Shown: piece after piece, positions 59,741 to 64,000 of the stretch | How positions within the stretch are numbered: position 1 is the first letter of the stretch | Layout: every line of letters starts with the position of its first letter | Source: Nocardioides jiangsuensis | Lineage (GTDB): Bacteria; Actinomycetota; Actinomycetes; Propionibacteriales; Nocardioidaceae | NCBI RefSeq assembly: GCF_019679455.1 | Contig: NZ_JAIEZQ010000003.1 | Location: forward strand, 186,001-250,000 | DNA: 64,000 nucleotides | Direction of reading: 5' to 3' | Made by a program: the position numbers and the translations under genes | Notes under the pieces: generated by a model | The model's input: the letters and a program-made list of their open reading frames with translations, nothing else | What the model was told of the DNA's origin: nothing | Databases searched by the model: none

Positions 59741-60314
59741 CCCGCCGACCGTGACCCTGGCGGCGGGACAGCTGCTGGTGGCCACCGCCGCGCTCGTGGA
59801 CCCCAACTTCGAGCGCTCCGTCGTACTCCTGCTCGACCACGACGAGGACGGCAGCCTCGGGGTGCTGCTGAACCGGCCCTCCCCGGTGCCGGTGCGCGAC
59901 ATCCTGCCCGACTGGCACGAGCTCGCCGACGAGCCGTCGGTGCTGTTCCACGGCGGGCCGGTGGCCACCGACTCGGCGCTCGCCGTGGCGGTGATGACCA
60001 CCGGCGAGGAGGACGACGAGGCGCCGGTGGGCTTCCGCCGGCTGTTCGGGCGGACCGGGATCGTCGACCTCGACACGCCGACGGAGCTGGTGGTGCCGGT
60101 CGTCTCACGGCTGCGGATCTTCGCCGGCTACGCGGGCTGGGGGACCGGCCAGCTCGAGGCGGAGGTCGAGGAGGGCTCCTGGTACGTCGTCCCGTCCCTG
60201 CCGGCGGACGCGTTCGCGGGCGACCCGCACGGGCTCTGGGCCCGGGTGCTGCGCCGGCAGCCCGGCGAGCTCGCCTGGGTCTCCACCCGGCCGGTCGATC
60301 CCACCCTCAACTGA
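59733..60314 (+). CDS. yqgE: YqgE/AlgH family protein
   Basis: A 193-residue protein of the YqgE/AlgH (DUF179) family: LAAGQLLVATAALVDPNFER, VVLLLDHDEDGSLGVLLNRP, and FAGYAGWGTGQLEAEVEEGS are diagnostic. The function is unproven; AlgH has been linked to alginate regulation in Pseudomonas. The ATG lies within the last codons of the malic enzyme gene. Confidence 0.95.
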   Translation: MPDPPTVTLAAGQLLVATAALVDPNFERSVVLLLDHDEDGSLGVLLNRPSPVPVRDILPDWHELADEPSVLFHGGPVATDSALAVAVMTTGEEDDEAPVGFRRLFGRTGIVDLDTPTELVVPVVSRLRIFAGYAGWGTGQLEAEVEEGSWYVVPSLPADAFAGDPHGLWARVLRRQPGELAWVSTRPVDPTLN

Positions 60315-60347
60315 GCGGGAGTGGTCCGCAACTGGGCACCGGCTCGT

Positions 60348-60353
60348 TAGACT
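60348..60353 (+). promoter_or_regulatory. -10 hexamer of a leaderless DUF3039 transcript
   Basis: TAGACT ends 8 bases before GTG at 60362; no ribosome site is present. Confidence 0.5.
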
Positions 60354-60361
60354 AGGGCGTT

Positions 60362-60616
60362 GTGAGCACCCAGATGAGCCCCGGAGTCCAGACCGTCGAG
60401 GACACTCGCACGGCCCCTACCGACGACGGCGACCACGAGCGCTTCTCGCACTACGTCCCCAAGGACAAGCTGACCGAGGCGATGGTCATGGGGACGCCCG
60501 TCGTCGCCCTGTGCGGCAAGGTGTGGGTGCCCAGCCGCGACCCGGAGAAGTACCCGGTGTGCCCGGAGTGCAAGGAGGCCTGGGAGGACCTGAAGAAGGA
60601 CGACGACGAGGACTGA
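60362..60616 (+). CDS. DUF3039 small zinc-ribbon-like protein
   Basis: An 84-residue acidic protein of the DUF3039 family. It has a His (HERFSHYVPKDKL) and Cys in VVALCGKVWVPSRD plus YPVCPECKEAWEDL, a CxxC pair that could bind zinc with the first Cys and His. It is found next to the helicase gene (47 bp) in many actinobacteria, so the two may work together; the function is unknown. Confidence 0.9.
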   Translation: MSTQMSPGVQTVEDTRTAPTDDGDHERFSHYVPKDKLTEAMVMGTPVVALCGKVWVPSRDPEKYPVCPECKEAWEDLKKDDDED

Positions 60617-60663
60617 CCGCGCCGTCCCCGGTCCCACCCGCACCTGCACCTGGAAGGAAGTTC

Positions 60664-62451
60664 GTGACCTCTGCGAACATCCCTGCGCCTCCGAACGAGC
60701 TACCCCCCGCCTACCCCGACCGCGCCGCCTGGGGCACCGCCACGAAGCTGCGTGCCTGGCAGGCCGGCGCGATGGAGCGGTACTTCTCCGAGAACCCCCG
60801 CGACTTCCTCGCGGTGGCGACCCCCGGGGCCGGCAAGACCACCTTCGCGCTGACCGTCGCCGCCGAGCTGCTCTCCCGGCGCGTGATCGACCGGATCACC
60901 GTGGTGGCGCCGACCGAGCACCTGAAGACCCAGTGGGCCGACGCCGCCGCCCGCGCGGGCATCCCCATCGACCCGACGTACTCCGGCCGGAAGGGCCCCA
61001 CGAGCAAGGACTACGTCGGGGTGGCGGTCACCTACGCCGGGGTCGCGGTGAACGCCCTGGCGCACCGGATCCGCACCGAGCGCTTCAAGACCCTCGTGAT
61101 CCTCGACGAAGTGCACCACGCCGGTGACGCGCTCTCCTGGGGCGAGGCGGTGCGCGAGGCCTTCGAGCCCGCCGCCCGCCGGCTGGCGCTGACCGGTACG
61201 CCGTTCCGGTCCGACATCAACCCGATCCCGTTCGTCACCTACGCGCCCGACGAGGAGGGCGTGCCGAAGAGCGTCGCGGACTACACGTACGGCTACGCGC
61301 ACGCGCTGGCCGACCACGTCGTCCGCCCGGTGCTGTTCATGGCCTACAGCGGCGAGATGCAGTGGCGCACCCGCGCCGGGGACGAGGTCGCCGCCCGGCT
61401 GGGCGAGCCGCTCACCAAGGACATGACCGCGCACGCGCTGCGCACCGCGCTCGACCCGGGTGGCTCGTGGATGCCGTCGGTGCTCGCCGCGGCCGACAAA
61501 CGGCTCGCCGAGGTGCGCCGGCACGTGCCCGACGCCGGCGGCCTGGTGATCGCCTCCGACCAGGACTCGGCCCGCGCCTACGCCGCGCTGCTCAAGACGA
61601 TCACCGGCGACCGGCCGACGGTCGTGCTGTCGGACGAGAAGGCCGCGTCGAAGCGGATCGCCACGTTCGCCGAGAGCGACGAGCGGTGGATGGTCGCGGT
61701 GCGGATGGTCTCCGAGGGCGTCGACGTGCCACGGCTCGCCGTCGGTGTCTACGCCACCACCGTGTCCACCCCGCTGTTCTTCGCGCAGGCGGTCGGCCGT
61801 TTCGTGCGTGCCCGCAAGCGCGGCGAGACCGCGTCGGTGTTCCTGCCGTCGGTGCCGAACCTGCTCGGCTTCGCCTCCGAGATGGAGGTGCAGCGCGACC
61901 ACGTGCTCAAGCGCAAGGTCAGCGACGAGGGCGACATCTTCGCCGCCGAGGAGGACCTGCTCAACCAGGCGCAGGCGTCGGAGGCGGCGAGCGCCGACGA
62001 GGCGCTGATGCCGTTCCAGGCGCTCGGGTCGCAGGCAGTCTTCGACCGGGTGCTGTACGACGGCGGCGAGTTCGGCCACTCCGGGGAGGTGCAGGTCGGC
62101 TCGGAGGAGGAGATGGACTTCCTCGGCATCCCCGGGCTGCTCGAGGCCGACCAGGTGCGCGACCTGCTCCACCACCGGCAGAGCGAGCGGGCCCGGCAGC
62201 AGCGCCGTACCTTTTCCACGCCCGAGGACGTGGTGCGCGACGTGTCCACGCACGAGCAGCTCGCGGTGCTGCGCCGCGAGCTGAACGGGCTGGTGGCCGC
62301 GTGGAACCACCGCACCGGCCAGCCGCACGGCGTCACCCACGCGGCGCTGCGGCGCGAGTGCGGGGGGCCGGCGGCGGCCGTGGCCACCGCGGACCAGCTC
62401 TCCACCCGGATCGAACGGATCCGGGACTGGGCGGCGCGCAAGAGCTCCTGA
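60664..62451 (+). CDS. DEAD/DEAH-box superfamily 2 helicase
   Basis: A 595-residue SF2 helicase or translocase. Motif Q/I: KLRAWQAGAMERYF and VATPGAGKTTFAL (Walker A), motif II VILDEVHHAGDAL (DEVH), motif III RRLALTGTPFRSD, and in the second RecA domain MVSEGVDVPRLAVGVYAT and AQAVGRFVRARKRGE (motif VI). The C-terminal 180 residues are not typical helicase sequence and may bind a partner. GTG at 60664 follows GGAAGGA; a longer frame reading back to 60511 lies inside the DUF3039 gene. Confidence 0.92.
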   Translation: MTSANIPAPPNELPPAYPDRAAWGTATKLRAWQAGAMERYFSENPRDFLAVATPGAGKTTFALTVAAELLSRRVIDRITVVAPTEHLKTQWADAAARAGIPIDPTYSGRKGPTSKDYVGVAVTYAGVAVNALAHRIRTERFKTLVILDEVHHAGDALSWGEAVREAFEPAARRLALTGTPFRSDINPIPFVTYAPDEEGVPKSVADYTYGYAHALADHVVRPVLFMAYSGEMQWRTRAGDEVAARLGEPLTKDMTAHALRTALDPGGSWMPSVLAAADKRLAEVRRHVPDAGGLVIASDQDSARAYAALLKTITGDRPTVVLSDEKAASKRIATFAESDERWMVAVRMVSEGVDVPRLAVGVYATTVSTPLFFAQAVGRFVRARKRGETASVFLPSVPNLLGFASEMEVQRDHVLKRKVSDEGDIFAAEEDLLNQAQASEAASADEALMPFQALGSQAVFDRVLYDGGEFGHSGEVQVGSEEEMDFLGIPGLLEADQVRDLLHHRQSERARQQRRTFSTPEDVVRDVSTHEQLAVLRRELNGLVAAWNHRTGQPHGVTHAALRRECGGPAAAVATADQLSTRIERIRDWAARKSS

Positions 62452-62452
62452 G

Positions 62453-62458
62453 TATCCT
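62453..62458 (+). promoter_or_regulatory. -10 hexamer of a leaderless IclR transcript
   Basis: TATCCT ends 6 bases before ATG at 62465, just after the helicase stop at 62451; no ribosome site is seen. Confidence 0.5.
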
Positions 62459-62464
62459 CGGCGC

Positions 62465-64000
<1,536 letters not shown>

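Overview
The window is a 64 kb stretch of chromosome from a high-GC Gram-positive bacterium, almost certainly an actinobacterium. The gene repertoire fits the Nocardioidaceae (Nocardioides-like): polyphosphate glucokinase, the 1625-residue NAD-glutamate dehydrogenase, Ku plus stand-alone LigD-type ligase and polymerase, an archaeal-style Tad pilus locus, DUF3039, DUF3048, and a tmRNA tag ending in ALAA. That placement rests on gene content and codon bias only. Many genes overlap as ATGA or GTGA. Many others have no Shine-Dalgarno sequence but a -10-like hexamer 6-8 bases before the start codon, which suggests leaderless transcripts.

Layout. 0-2.4 kb: HTH protein divergent from a CpaB/CpaE-type pilus pair. 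2.5-7.2 kb: unknown protein, a lipoprotein/polytopic membrane pair, a WS/DGAT-type acyltransferase with a changed HHxxxDG motif. 7.3-18.2 kb: amino-acid and central metabolism (P5C dehydrogenase, tryptophan dioxygenase, large glutamate dehydrogenase, polyP glucokinase, M20 hydrolase) with a tandem DUF2505 pair. 18.2-22.4 kb: MFS transporter divergent from amidase-SDR. 22.4-25.5 kb: NHEJ block, Ku divergent from ligase plus polymerase. 25.6-27.8 kb: secreted polysaccharide deacetylase and a 0.7 kb poorly assigned gap. 27.8-32.4 kb: Tad/Flp pilus operon, followed by a SigB/SigF-type sigma factor. 33.5-41.2 kb: conserved prfB, ftsEX, M23 hydrolase, smpB, amidohydrolase, ssrA (tmRNA).

41.2-48.4 kb, downstream of ssrA, is the most accessory part: a PepSY-like secreted protein, ABM-fold protein, DUF1326-DUF2182 pair, holin-like plus endolysin-like pair, and a DHA2 efflux pump. 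48.4-51.3 kb is a reactive-sulfur detoxification operon (persulfide dioxygenase-rhodanese, rhodanese-DUF2892, TauE) behind two CsoR/CstR-like operators, with no regulator in the window. 51.6-54.7 kb: PQ-loop protein, HIT protein, methyltransferase, anti-sigma-type ATPase, GAF-ANTAR regulator. 54.9-56.7 kb: a c-di-AMP (ydaO/yuaA) riboswitch in front of an NlpC/P60 hydrolase, then a DUF3048 lipoprotein. 56.7-58.1 kb: a TetR regulator divergent from an unknown gene, with a 30-bp near-perfect palindrome between them. 58.3-62.5 kb: malic enzyme, YqgE, DUF3039, DEAD/DEAH helicase. 62.5-64 kb: IclR, Lrp/AsnC and the start of 4-hydroxyphenylpyruvate dioxygenase, cut by the window end.

No insertion sequence, integrase, CRISPR array or canonical tRNA was seen. 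The strongest candidates for something undescribed are the lipoprotein/membrane pair at 3.3-5.1 kb, the post-ssrA accessory block, the TetR-controlled unknown gene at 57.6 kb, and the DUF3039-helicase pair.
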